Origin: Dehalococcoidia bacterium
GTDB taxonomy: Bacteria > Chloroflexota > Dehalococcoidia > DSTF01 > JACRBR01
Assembly (NCBI GenBank): GCA_040902535.1
Contig: JBBDXD010000026.1
Coordinates: 11,603-62,664 of the forward strand
Length of the DNA: 51,062 nucleotides
Reading direction: 5' to 3'
Shown here: in pieces, positions 24,037 to 31,254 of the stretch
Numbering within the stretch: position 1 is the first letter of the stretch
Layout of the letters: every line of letters starts with the position of its first letter
Notes under the pieces: generated by a model
Told to the model about the DNA's origin: nothing
The model's input: the letters and a program-made list of their open reading frames with translations, nothing else
The model's database searches: none
Translations under genes and position numbers: made by a program

Positions 24037-25275
24037 ATGGGAACGGTAGACAGATTCGGCAGCGCCGAACATCCCGACGAGCGGTCGGCGCGCGGCGTCA
24101 ACCTCGGCGTGTTCAGCGAGCCGATGACATGGTTCGGCATCGCCGTGATCGGCATGGTGATCGTCTTCGTCGGGCTTGGCGTCGATGCGTGGCGTCATAA
24201 CAACGGCGCCGAAGAGGAAACGCTGCTCAGCCTGGGCAATCCCGGGCACCTGATCGCCGGCATCGGCCTGGTGCTGACGTCGTTCGCCGCGCTGGCGGGC
24301 TTCAGCGTGAGCGCGCTGAAGGGCGTCGATACGGTGCAACTGGCGATTCGCCGATTCGTGCCCGTGACGGCCGCCTGGGCGATCGTCGCTGCGGTAGGCA
24401 TTTCGTCGGTGACGTACATCGGCGCGACGGGCGTGACGGTCGGGCACGAGGACGGACATGAGTCGGTAGTGGCAGACCCCGCACCCGACACGGGTGACGA
24501 AGCGAGACTTGCCGGTGCGCTGGTCGAAGAGGGCATCGACCCCAGCGCCGGGGCGCGCGACCCATCGACGGTCGCGGGCGCCCTCACCGAGGGCCAGGGC
24601 GCCGATGGCGACCACACGCAGCACGACCAGGGCCTGCAGCCGACCTTCACGCAGTGGGACTCCATGGGCAACGACGAACTGTTGCCGCTGTTCCCCGAAG
24701 GCACGGTGAGCGCCGAAGATCTGCCTGCGTTGCGCGAGCAGATTATGACCGTGCGCGAAGTCGCGCTGAAGTTCCCGACGACGGAGGCGGCAGAAGCCGG
24801 CGGCTATCGCAACACGACGAGCGACGTGCCCTTCATGGGCATGCACTACCTGAACTTCGACATGGTCCGAAAGGGCACGTTCGAGCCCGATAAGCCGACC
24901 GGGCTGCTCTTCAGCAAGGTCGATGACGGCCCGCCGAAACTCGTCGGCGTGTGGTTCTTGCTGCTGCCGGGTGTCGGCGGCAACACGCGCGAGGCGGAGC
25001 CCGCCGGCTTTGCAGGCGATCTCGATCTCTGGCACGCGCACGTCGGACTGTGCCTCGTCGGCACGTCGGGCGCGAGCGAAGGCGAGACGCGCGAGAGTTG
25101 CGACGCCAAGGGCGGCAACTTCACTGCGGACCTGCGCTGGATGATGCACGTCTGGGTGGCGCCGGAGTTCGACAACCCGCAGGGCGCATTCGCCTACCTG
25201 AACAACGACCTCTACGAGCAGCAGGTCGCTGCGAAGGAAGCCGGCGACGCGCCGTCGGGGACGATCGGCGACTAG
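24037..25275 (+). CDS. membrane protein with conserved His-rich extracytoplasmic domain, unknown family
   Basis: The 412-residue protein has three hydrophobic helices in its first 130 residues (WFGIAVIGMVIVFVGLGV, HLIAGIGLVLTSFAALAGFS, VTAAWAIVAAVGISSVTYIG). An acidic, His-containing linker follows (GHEDGHESVV, DGDHTQHDQG), and then a globular domain of about 190 residues. That domain contains MGMHYLNFD, LVGVWFLLLPG, DLWHAHVGLCLVG with a Cys, and WMMHVWVAPEF. The repeated His, Trp and Asp cluster suggests metal or haem binding outside the membrane. I do not know the family. It follows the TetR gene by 40 bp, has a GAACAAGGAGCA site, and ends at a strong terminator. Confidence 0.75.
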   Translation: MGTVDRFGSAEHPDERSARGVNLGVFSEPMTWFGIAVIGMVIVFVGLGVDAWRHNNGAEEETLLSLGNPGHLIAGIGLVLTSFAALAGFSVSALKGVDTVQLAIRRFVPVTAAWAIVAAVGISSVTYIGATGVTVGHEDGHESVVADPAPDTGDEARLAGALVEEGIDPSAGARDPSTVAGALTEGQGADGDHTQHDQGLQPTFTQWDSMGNDELLPLFPEGTVSAEDLPALREQIMTVREVALKFPTTEAAEAGGYRNTTSDVPFMGMHYLNFDMVRKGTFEPDKPTGLLFSKVDDGPPKLVGVWFLLLPGVGGNTREAEPAGFAGDLDLWHAHVGLCLVGTSGASEGETRESCDAKGGNFTADLRWMMHVWVAPEFDNPQGAFAYLNNDLYEQQVAAKEAGDAPSGTIGD

Positions 25276-25299
25276 CGTCGCCGAGTGTTGAGGACACAG

Positions 25300-25323
25300 G
25301 AAGGGCTCCGCATGGAGCCCTTC
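25300..25323 (+). terminator. intrinsic terminator after the His-rich membrane protein
   Basis: GAAGGGCTCC-GCAT-GGAGCCCTTC is a perfect 10-bp stem with a tetraloop, followed by TTCGCGCTC. It lies 25 bp after the stop codon and upstream of the tRNA-Val gene. Confidence 0.78.
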
Positions 25324-25404
25324 TTCGCGCTCACTGTGCTTCGCGCAACGCCTCGTTCGTTGACTTGCGGCGGGAGCGCTCGCTACGATGCGTAGCACCT
25401 CTGT

Positions 25405-25481
25405 GGGCGGTTAGCTCAGCTGGTTAGAGCGCCACGTTGACATCGTGGAGGTCACTGGTTCGAGTCCAGTATCGCCCACCA
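25405..25481 (+). tRNA. tRNA-Val (GAC anticodon)
   Basis: The cloverleaf is complete: acceptor GGGCGGT/ATCGCCC, D-arm AGCTCAGCTGGTTAGAGC, anticodon stem CCACG-TTGACAT-CGTGG with anticodon GAC, T-arm CTGGTTCGAGTCCAG, and encoded CCA at 25479-25481. Transcription runs in the same direction as nuoI; 222 bp of repeats and a promoter lie between. Confidence 0.97.
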
Positions 25482-25488
25482 CTTCTTC

Positions 25489-25627
25489 CGGTCGTCAGTC
25501 GTTCGGTTTTCAGTCGTCGGGGCCAATCGTTGGCGCCCAACCCGCGGCAACAAGGTTCCCGGCCAGCGACTATCCACACACCGTTCTCTCGACCGGACTC
25601 TCACCGACGACCGACGACCGACGACTG
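25489..25627. repeat. GTCGTCAGTCG and CCGACGA short repeats
   Basis: After tRNA-Val come GTCGTCAGTCGTTCGG and TTTTCAGTCGTCGG, and about 100 bp on an inverted counterpart of tandem CCGACGA words (25607-25627). The inverted pair could fold into a long hairpin. No gene is supported. Confidence 0.55.
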
Positions 25628-25638
25628 GCCATCGCTTG

Positions 25639-25666
25639 TTGTCCCGAAAGTGAAAACTGTTACAAT
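25639..25666 (+). promoter_or_regulatory. possible promoter of nuoI-nuoG
   Basis: TACAAT (25661-25666) is preceded at 16 nt by TTGTCC (25639-25644). The start codon of nuoI lies 37 nt beyond. The -35 match is only fair. Confidence 0.4.
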
Positions 25667-25703
25667 CGATCCGACGGCGCTCCCTTCAGTCACGAGAGCA
25701 AGC

Positions 25704-26231
25704 ATGTACGGAATCGGCATTCTGAAGGGCATGACGGCGACCCTCAAGCGCATGGTCATGCCCGTTGCCACGATTGAATTTCCCGAGGTGACGAGGCCGA
25801 TGTCGCCGCGCGCGCGCACGAACCTGCTCTGGTTCGACGAGCGCTGCACGGGCTGCAGTACGTGCGCGCAGGCCTGTCCCGACGGCTGCATCCTCGTCGA
25901 GACGGAGCCCAATGCCGATGGCACGCTCAACAAGCTGCGCTACGAGATCGACTTCCGGCTTTGCATGTACTGCGGGCTCTGCGTCGAAGCATGTCCGTAC
26001 CAGGCGATCCAGTCCGGCGGCGTCTTCGAAGATGCGGTCTACGAGTTCGACAGCATGTTCAAGGACAAGCACGACCTGACGAAGCTGGCGCATGAGCACC
26101 TGCGCCGCAACGACTACCTGTACCCGCACGGTCAGCGCGCGCCGCACGATGTCATCGAGCTGATCGAGCTGGAGGCGCGGCGACCTGTCTCGAAGGGCGA
26201 ACGCGTCGTCGAGGCGAATACGCGTGGCTAA
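25704..26231 (+). CDS. nuoI: NuoI-like 2x[4Fe-4S] ferredoxin subunit
   Basis: The 175-residue protein has two classic [4Fe-4S] motifs: CTGCSTCAQACP and CMYCGLCVEACP, about 50 residues apart, as in NuoI of complex I. The first 50 residues form an amphipathic segment typical of NuoI. It would relay electrons to the quinone site or to a partner iron-sulphur protein. It overlaps the following nuoG-like gene by 8 bp, so translation is coupled. No other nuo genes are nearby, so this pair may serve a partial or alternative complex. No strong ribosome site precedes ATG 25704; an upstream promoter-like TACAAT is at 25661. Confidence 0.88.
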   Translation: MYGIGILKGMTATLKRMVMPVATIEFPEVTRPMSPRARTNLLWFDERCTGCSTCAQACPDGCILVETEPNADGTLNKLRYEIDFRLCMYCGLCVEACPYQAIQSGGVFEDAVYEFDSMFKDKHDLTKLAHEHLRRNDYLYPHGQRAPHDVIELIELEARRPVSKGERVVEANTRG

Positions 26232-28827
26232 GCTCCGGCTCAACGGCGTCGAGATCGAAGCCGCGGATGGCGCGCCGCTCGTCGAAGTGATCAAGGAAGC
26301 GGGCGTCTGGGTCTCCAACCTCTGCTACATCGATGGCCTGCCGCCGTACGCGGGTTGTCGCACGTGCCTGGTCGCGATCGAAGGCGCGCGCGGGCTGCAG
26401 CTTTCGTGTACGACGCGGGTCGCCGACGGCATGGTCGTGGAGACGGAGCAGGCCGACGTCAAGCACGCGCGCCAGGAAGTGCTCGCGATCATCAATGCGA
26501 ATCACTCGGATCGCTGTCTGACGTGTCACCGGCGCGTGAAATGCATGCCCGGCGACATCTGCCTGCGTGACGACGTCGTGACGCACCGCTGCGTCACGTG
26601 TTCGAAGAATTACCGCTGCGAACTGCAGACGACGAACGAACTGCTCGATATGGGCTTCGAAAACGTCGAGCCGTGGGCGGCCGAGCCGCGCACGTACTAC
26701 CAGTTCCCCGTGCCCGATCCCGACCGCGCGAATCCGTTCCTGGAGTTCGACCCGCAGATGTGCATTCTCTGCACGCGCTGCGTCCGCGCCTGCGACGAGA
26801 TCCGCCACACCAGCGCGATCACGCTCGCCGGGCGCGGCTTTCCGACGCGCATCGCGTTCGGTGCGGGCGGCGCCGTACACGAGTCCAACTGCGACTTCTG
26901 CGGCGCCTGCATCGATGTCTGTCCGACGGCGACGCTCATGGAGAAGCCCAACAAGTGGATCGCGCGGACGGAAGATTGGACGACGACGACGTGCAATTCG
27001 TGCTCCGTCGGCTGCACGATCAGCATCGGCACGCGCGCGGGACGAGCGGTGATCGTCAAGCCCGATCCGGTGAACCCGGTGAGCGCGGACCAGATCTGCG
27101 TGCGCGGCCGCTTCCATTACGACGCGATACCCGACAAGCAACGCTTGCAGCAGCACTTCGTGCGGCGAGGCCCGGCCGGTACGCCGCAGTTCCCGGCGCA
27201 CTGGGGCGAACTCGTCGAGTACGCGGCATCGCAGCTCAAGGACCTGATCGCGAAGCACGGTGCAGAGTCTGTCGGCGTGCTCGGGTCACCATTCAACACG
27301 AACGAAGAGAATTACCTGGCGCAGAAGCTGGCGCGCGAGGTCATCGGCACGCCGCACGTCGACTTCGCGGCGGCGGCGCCGAACCGCGCCGCCGCGAACG
27401 CGATCGAAGCGGCGTTCGGCACGGAAGCGTTGCCTTCCGACATGCTGCAGTTCTCGCAGAGTGACGTCGTCATCCTGATCGCCGATGATCTTGAGTCGAG
27501 CCACAACGTGGCGGCGCTGCGACTGAAGGACGGCATCGTGGGCAATCCTGCGGCGCCGCGCGACGGCCGGTTGCTGCTGGTGTCTTCGATCTGGGGGGAG
27601 ATGGCTGACTTCGCCGACCCGTACGGCGGCACGTGGTTGCAGTCAACGCCCGGCGGCGAGCCGGCGCTCGTCGATGCGCTCGCGAAGCGTGCGTCGGGCG
27701 CAGCGGCGCCGCTGAGCATCGTCACGGGCGATGAAGCGCGCGCCGCGGACGTGCTTACGGCCGCCAAGGATCCCGCGAAGGTCGTATCGATCGTGTACGC
27801 GCCGTCGCCGGCCGACGCGATCGCTGCGGGCGAGGGCGCGAAGGCCGCGGCAAACCTGGCGATCGCGCTGCGCGGCGAGAAGGCGGCCGCGTCGTTGTTC
27901 GTGCTGCCGACCGAGGCGAATGTCTACGGCGCGCGCGATATGGGCGTCGACCCGGAGAGGGCGCCGGGGCGCGTGCCCGCGTCGAAGGCGGGCATGAGCT
28001 TCCGGCAGATGATGGATGCTGCAATTGACGGGACGCTCAAGGCGATGATCATCGTCGGCGACAATCCGTTGATGTTCGCGCCAGACCGCGCGCGCGTCGA
28101 GCAGGCGCTGTCGTCGCTGGACCTGCTGGTCGTGATCGAGAGCGCGCTGACGGACACCGCGAAGATGGCACACGTGCTGTTCGCCGACGTGCCGGCGTAC
28201 GCGAAGACGGGCTCCTTCACCAGCGGCGACCACCGCGTGAGCCGCATGCACGCGGCGCTCGACGCGCTGGGGGATGCGCGGCCGGCGCTGCTGGCACTGA
28301 CTGACCTGGCGGGCGCGATCGGCGACGCGGGCGCGTGGTCGTACGCGCATCCCGACGCCGTCACCGACGAGATCGCCGAGCGCGTGTCCGGTTACGAAGC
28401 CTTTCGCTCCGGTTTCAACCGCTGGAGCAAAGCACGCGCATCCGGCGCCGCGTCGAAGGCCGAACGGCAGGCCGTCGCCGATACGACGGTGGCCACGGCG
28501 GGCGGTCACGTGCTGATGGTGACACGCACGCTGTACACGAGCCTCGAGGGCGCGGCGATCCACTCCGCGGACGCCGACAAACTGCACCGCGAAGAGTTCG
28601 TCGAGATTCACCCGGCCGATGCGGCGGCGCTGGGTATCGGCGATGAGGATGCGATCACACTCTCGACGGACCAGGGCGAACTCGAGATTCGCTGCAAGAT
28701 CTCCGCGCGCGTCGCTGAGGGCGTGTTGCACATCCCGGCGTACTACGACGGCGGCGCGGTCATGCGGTTGCTGGCCGCGGATGGGCGGCCGGCGGCGGTG
28801 CAGATCCGGGTCGGCGCGACCGCCTAG
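26224..28827 (+). CDS. nuoG: NuoG-like NADH-quinone oxidoreductase subunit / molybdopterin-type iron-sulphur protein
   Basis: The 867-residue protein starts with a [2Fe-2S] domain (Cys in NLCYIDGLPPYAGCRTC and LQLSC). The Cys-rich segment CLTCHRRVKCMPGDIC follows, with a further CVTCSKNYRC. Next come two [4Fe-4S] motifs (CILCTRCVRAC and CDFCGACIDVC), then CNSCSVGC of the molybdopterin N-domain, the large oxidoreductase domain, and a C-terminal dinucleotide-binding domain (EFVEIHPADAAALGIGDED). In complex I NuoG has lost the molybdenum; the layout also fits a formate-dehydrogenase-like enzyme. GTG 26224 overlaps nuoI. The extra CLTCH cluster is unusual and worth checking. The gene ends 8 bp before a parS-like site. 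Confidence 0.85.
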   Translation: MAKLRLNGVEIEAADGAPLVEVIKEAGVWVSNLCYIDGLPPYAGCRTCLVAIEGARGLQLSCTTRVADGMVVETEQADVKHARQEVLAIINANHSDRCLTCHRRVKCMPGDICLRDDVVTHRCVTCSKNYRCELQTTNELLDMGFENVEPWAAEPRTYYQFPVPDPDRANPFLEFDPQMCILCTRCVRACDEIRHTSAITLAGRGFPTRIAFGAGGAVHESNCDFCGACIDVCPTATLMEKPNKWIARTEDWTTTTCNSCSVGCTISIGTRAGRAVIVKPDPVNPVSADQICVRGRFHYDAIPDKQRLQQHFVRRGPAGTPQFPAHWGELVEYAASQLKDLIAKHGAESVGVLGSPFNTNEENYLAQKLAREVIGTPHVDFAAAAPNRAAANAIEAAFGTEALPSDMLQFSQSDVVILIADDLESSHNVAALRLKDGIVGNPAAPRDGRLLLVSSIWGEMADFADPYGGTWLQSTPGGEPALVDALAKRASGAAAPLSIVTGDEARAADVLTAAKDPAKVVSIVYAPSPADAIAAGEGAKAAANLAIALRGEKAAASLFVLPTEANVYGARDMGVDPERAPGRVPASKAGMSFRQMMDAAIDGTLKAMIIVGDNPLMFAPDRARVEQALSSLDLLVVIESALTDTAKMAHVLFADVPAYAKTGSFTSGDHRVSRMHAALDALGDARPALLALTDLAGAIGDAGAWSYAHPDAVTDEIAERVSGYEAFRSGFNRWSKARASGAASKAERQAVADTTVATAGGHVLMVTRTLYTSLEGAAIHSADADKLHREEFVEIHPADAAALGIGDEDAITLSTDQGELEIRCKISARVAEGVLHIPAYYDGGAVMRLLAADGRPAAVQIRVGATA

Positions 28828-28834
28828 CCACGAT

Positions 28835-28850
28835 TGTTTCACGTGAAACA
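28835..28850. promoter_or_regulatory. parS-like ParB binding site
   Basis: TGTTTCACGTGAAACA is a perfect 16-bp palindrome identical to the classic bacterial parS consensus (Bacillus parS differs at one position). It lies in the 170-bp gap between nuoG and the PAP2 gene, not inside a gene. ParB loads here to organise the chromosome near the origin, so the window may be origin-proximal. No parA or parB is visible. Confidence 0.8.
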
Positions 28851-28998
28851 TATGTACTGATTCTGGGGCGGAACGGCTGTTGAGCTGGGCGGCGTAGGAG
28901 CAGCCTCTCGGCGCCTCCGGGGTCCCGAAACGAAGGCCGGCTGACCGGCGCGCTAGGTCTGTGAATCCTGGCCTCGTGGCGCAGAGAGGGTGGCCTGC

Positions 28999-29703
28999 GT
29001 GAATGGCTTCGATACCAGCATCATCGAGTGGCTGAACCAGTTCGCCCGTGAGTCGCGCACGTTCGACGAGGGTGTCGTGCTGCTCACGAACGTCGAGCTG
29101 GTCAAGGGCGGGGTGGTGATGGCGGCGCTCTGGTGGGCGTGGTTCCGCGACAAGGCTGCGAACCGTGAAACGCGGTCGATGGTCATCACGGCGATCGGCG
29201 CGGCCGTGGTGGCGATCCTCTTTGGGCGCTTGCTGGCGCACGCCCTGCCTTACCGCGAGCGTCCGTTCAATGCTTAGGAGTTCTCGTTCGAGCTGCCGTA
29301 CTCGGCAGACCCCGCCTTCTTCTCCGGGTTAAGTGCCTTCCCCAGCGACCACGCGGTGCTCTTTTCTGCGTTGGCGTTGAGCATGTTTTTCATCTCGCGG
29401 CCGCTAGGGATCGCCGTCGCCGTATACAGTTGCGTCTTCATCTTCATGGCGCGGCTGTACGTGGGGTTGCACTGGCCGACAGACATCATGGCGGGCGTGA
29501 TGCTGGGTGCTGGGATAGCGTGGGTGGCGATGTTGCCGCGCATGCGGGAGCTGTTCAGCCGTCCAGCGTTCTGGGCGCTGGACCGGTATCCCGGGCTATT
29601 CTACACCGGCGCATTTGTGGTGACGTACCAGGTTGCGGTGCTCTTCGGCGATCTGCGGCGCTCGCGCGCCTATGTCGTGAACGCACTCGAGCGTGTGGTG
29701 TAG
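28999..29703 (+). pseudogene. PAP2 phosphatase interrupted by an in-frame TAG
   Basis: PAP2 enzymes of this type are membrane phosphatases such as undecaprenyl-pyrophosphatases. The two open parts read in one frame from GTG 28999, separated only by TAG at 29275-29277 (codon 93). Motif 1 is truncated as HALPYRERPFN just before the stop. Motifs 2 and 3 lie after it: SAFPSDHAV and ARLYVGLHWPTD. Several hydrophobic helices are present on both sides. GAGAGGG 8 nt before GTG 28999 fixes the start. The TAG could be a recent nonsense mutation, a sequencing error or a read-through stop. TTAGGAG at the stop looks like a ribosome site but has no start codon. Confidence 0.82.
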
Positions 29704-29715
29704 ATCGCGACGGGG

Positions 29716-30372
29716 TTACCGAGTGTCGGCCGGAGATTCTTCGAGGCGACGCGCCACGATGGCTGCCAGTCGGGAGTGGGCGGGAAGCACGCCTGCGATC
29801 GCGTGAATCCAGATTAGTAGGTCGTCATCGGCGGCGGGAACGAGCGCCGGCAACGACGAGACATCGATGCCGTGAAGGCTCAGCCACACAAGATGCTCGC
29901 CTAATTCTCGCGCCACCTCCACTGTTCCAGCAGGTGTGCGATCTCGCTTCAAGACGCCAATGGCATACAGCAGAGGGCTCCACGCGCGGCAGGGAGCGTC
30001 GTGTGGAGTCTGCTGATCGCCGCGCCACACGGGACGTTCTGTCCCACGGACGTCACGCTCAGCGACAAACCAGTCGATCTGGAGTCCGTTGTCGAGGATC
30101 GAATACACGATCGCCTGACGATCGAACGGGTCGACGGTGACGCAGACGGTCTCGCGCAAGCCGCGTGCGACCTCGACGACGACATCACGAACCTTCGCGC
30201 CTTCACCTTGCGTGGCGATAGCGAGGATGTCCAGATCCGAGTATGGCGGCTGGTGCGTGCGGGCCGCGTAAGAGCCGACGCAGCGCGCCTCGACGCCGCT
30301 AGAGCTAAGCGCAGCGAGAGCGTCCCCGGCTGCAGAGTCGTAGTCGTCAGGGGTCGGCCAGACGCGTGTCAT
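29716..30372 (-). CDS. nucleotidyltransferase-fold protein
   Basis: The 218-residue protein has the polymerase-beta-like signature: GSYAARTHQPPYSDLDILA (about residues 33-51), where the GS and SDLD motif binds nucleotide and metals. QIDWFVAERDV supplies the likely third acid (IDW). The rest is helical. Such proteins add nucleotides to RNA, proteins or antibiotics; the acceptor cannot be guessed. GTG 30378 and ATG 30372 are both possible; GAGGG lies 10 nt before the latter. It converges with the PAP2 pseudogene, and the LON-domain gene lies 21 bp upstream on the same strand. Confidence 0.8.
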   Translation of the reverse strand: MTRVWPTPDDYDSAAGDALAALSSSGVEARCVGSYAARTHQPPYSDLDILAIATQGEGAKVRDVVVEVARGLRETVCVTVDPFDRQAIVYSILDNGLQIDWFVAERDVRGTERPVWRGDQQTPHDAPCRAWSPLLYAIGVLKRDRTPAGTVEVARELGEHLVWLSLHGIDVSSLPALVPAADDDLLIWIHAIAGVLPAHSRLAAIVARRLEESPADTR

Positions 30373-30393
30373 TCGCACGTTGCCCTCGGTTGC

Positions 30394-31041
30394 CTAGTTG
30401 AGCACGCCGAAGCCGGATGTCTTCTGACGGAGGCGGACTTCGAGGCGGAGTTTCATGTCCGGCAGCGCTTCGGTGATCGCTTCGAGCTGACTGCGGAGGC
30501 GCGTCTCCGGCGACAGTTCCTCGAGCCACTGCTGCTTGAGTTGGGCCGAGGCATCGGTGCGGGCGGCGATATAGTCGGCGGCTTCGCCGGGGTCGTCGGG
30601 CAAGGCGACGCCGCGCGTCCACTGGTCGGCGAGCGCGAGGTAGGTGCGGAAGTACTCGTTGAACAGGTCGTGTGCCGGCGGCAACAGCGCGCGCGCGTCC
30701 TCGGTCACAGGTGCGGCTTCGACGTACTCGACCTCGCCGGAGAGGTAGTCGCGCGATGTGTCGAGTCGCACGATGCGAAAGCGCCGCTCACCCATCGCGA
30801 AGATGTTCATGCGGCCGTCGTCGAGGTACTCCACCTGGTTGATGCGTGCGGTCGTACCGATGCCGTACGGGACGGCCGCGCCACCGACTTCGGCGCCGAC
30901 GCGGATCAGCAAGACGCCGAACGGCGCGTCGTCTTCGATGCAGTCGCGGATCATGGTCTTGTAGCGGTCTTCGAAGATGTGGAGCGGCATGCGCATGCCG
31001 GGGAAGAGCACGGATTGGAGCGGAAACAGGCGCAGCAACAT
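30394..31041 (-). CDS. LON N-terminal substrate-binding domain protein
   Basis: This 215-residue protein is a stand-alone LON substrate-binding domain: LRLFPLQSVLFPGMRMPLHIFEDRY, then FGVLLIRVGAEVGG and RRFRIVRLDTSRDYLSGEVEYVE. A C-terminal helical region follows. Single-domain relatives lack the ATPase and protease parts and may bind misfolded proteins or modulate Lon. ATG 31041 gives MLLRLFPLQ; TATCAT lies 10 nt upstream and no purine-rich site is visible. It precedes the nucleotidyltransferase on the same strand. The assignment to the domain is firm, the role is not. Confidence 0.9.
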   Translation of the reverse strand: MLLRLFPLQSVLFPGMRMPLHIFEDRYKTMIRDCIEDDAPFGVLLIRVGAEVGGAAVPYGIGTTARINQVEYLDDGRMNIFAMGERRFRIVRLDTSRDYLSGEVEYVEAAPVTEDARALLPPAHDLFNEYFRTYLALADQWTRGVALPDDPGEAADYIAARTDASAQLKQQWLEELSPETRLRSQLEAITEALPDMKLRLEVRLRQKTSGFGVLN

Positions 31042-31067
31042 CGCGGTACGGATGATAGCAGGGGAGG

Positions 31068-31230
31068 TTGGTCGTCGGTCGTCAGTCGTCGGTCGTGGGG
31101 GTTATCCGCAGATGGACGCAGATGGCGCAGATGGGGATGGGGTGGACGGGGAGATTCGCTGCCGGCGAGCGTTGGAGCTGCGGGAGTGTCGCCGTGAGGA
31201 GATCCGTCCCGGCGCTTCGCTTGCTCAGGA
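31068..31230. repeat. intergenic repeat cluster
   Basis: There are GTCGTCGGTCGTCAGTCG words at 31068, then CGCAGATGGACGCAGATGG at 31111 (a third, shorter unit CGCAGATGGGG follows). At about 31175-31225 comes GAGTGTCGCC followed by GCGCTTCGCTTGCTC, a copy of the array module at 37234. No gene is supported between 31042 and 31254. Confidence 0.7.
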
Positions 31231-31254
31231 ACGGGTCCTCACAGTCTCCACATA

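Noticed and set aside
27643-29241. Long minus-strand frame over nuoG and the parS site
   Set aside because: Antisense to a gene with clear Cys motifs; it carries no recognised domain.
31105-31130. DnaA box (TTATCCGCA)
   Set aside because: It differs from TTATNCACA at one base, and the same word is part of the dispersed CGCAGATGG repeat at 40076. No cluster of boxes is present.
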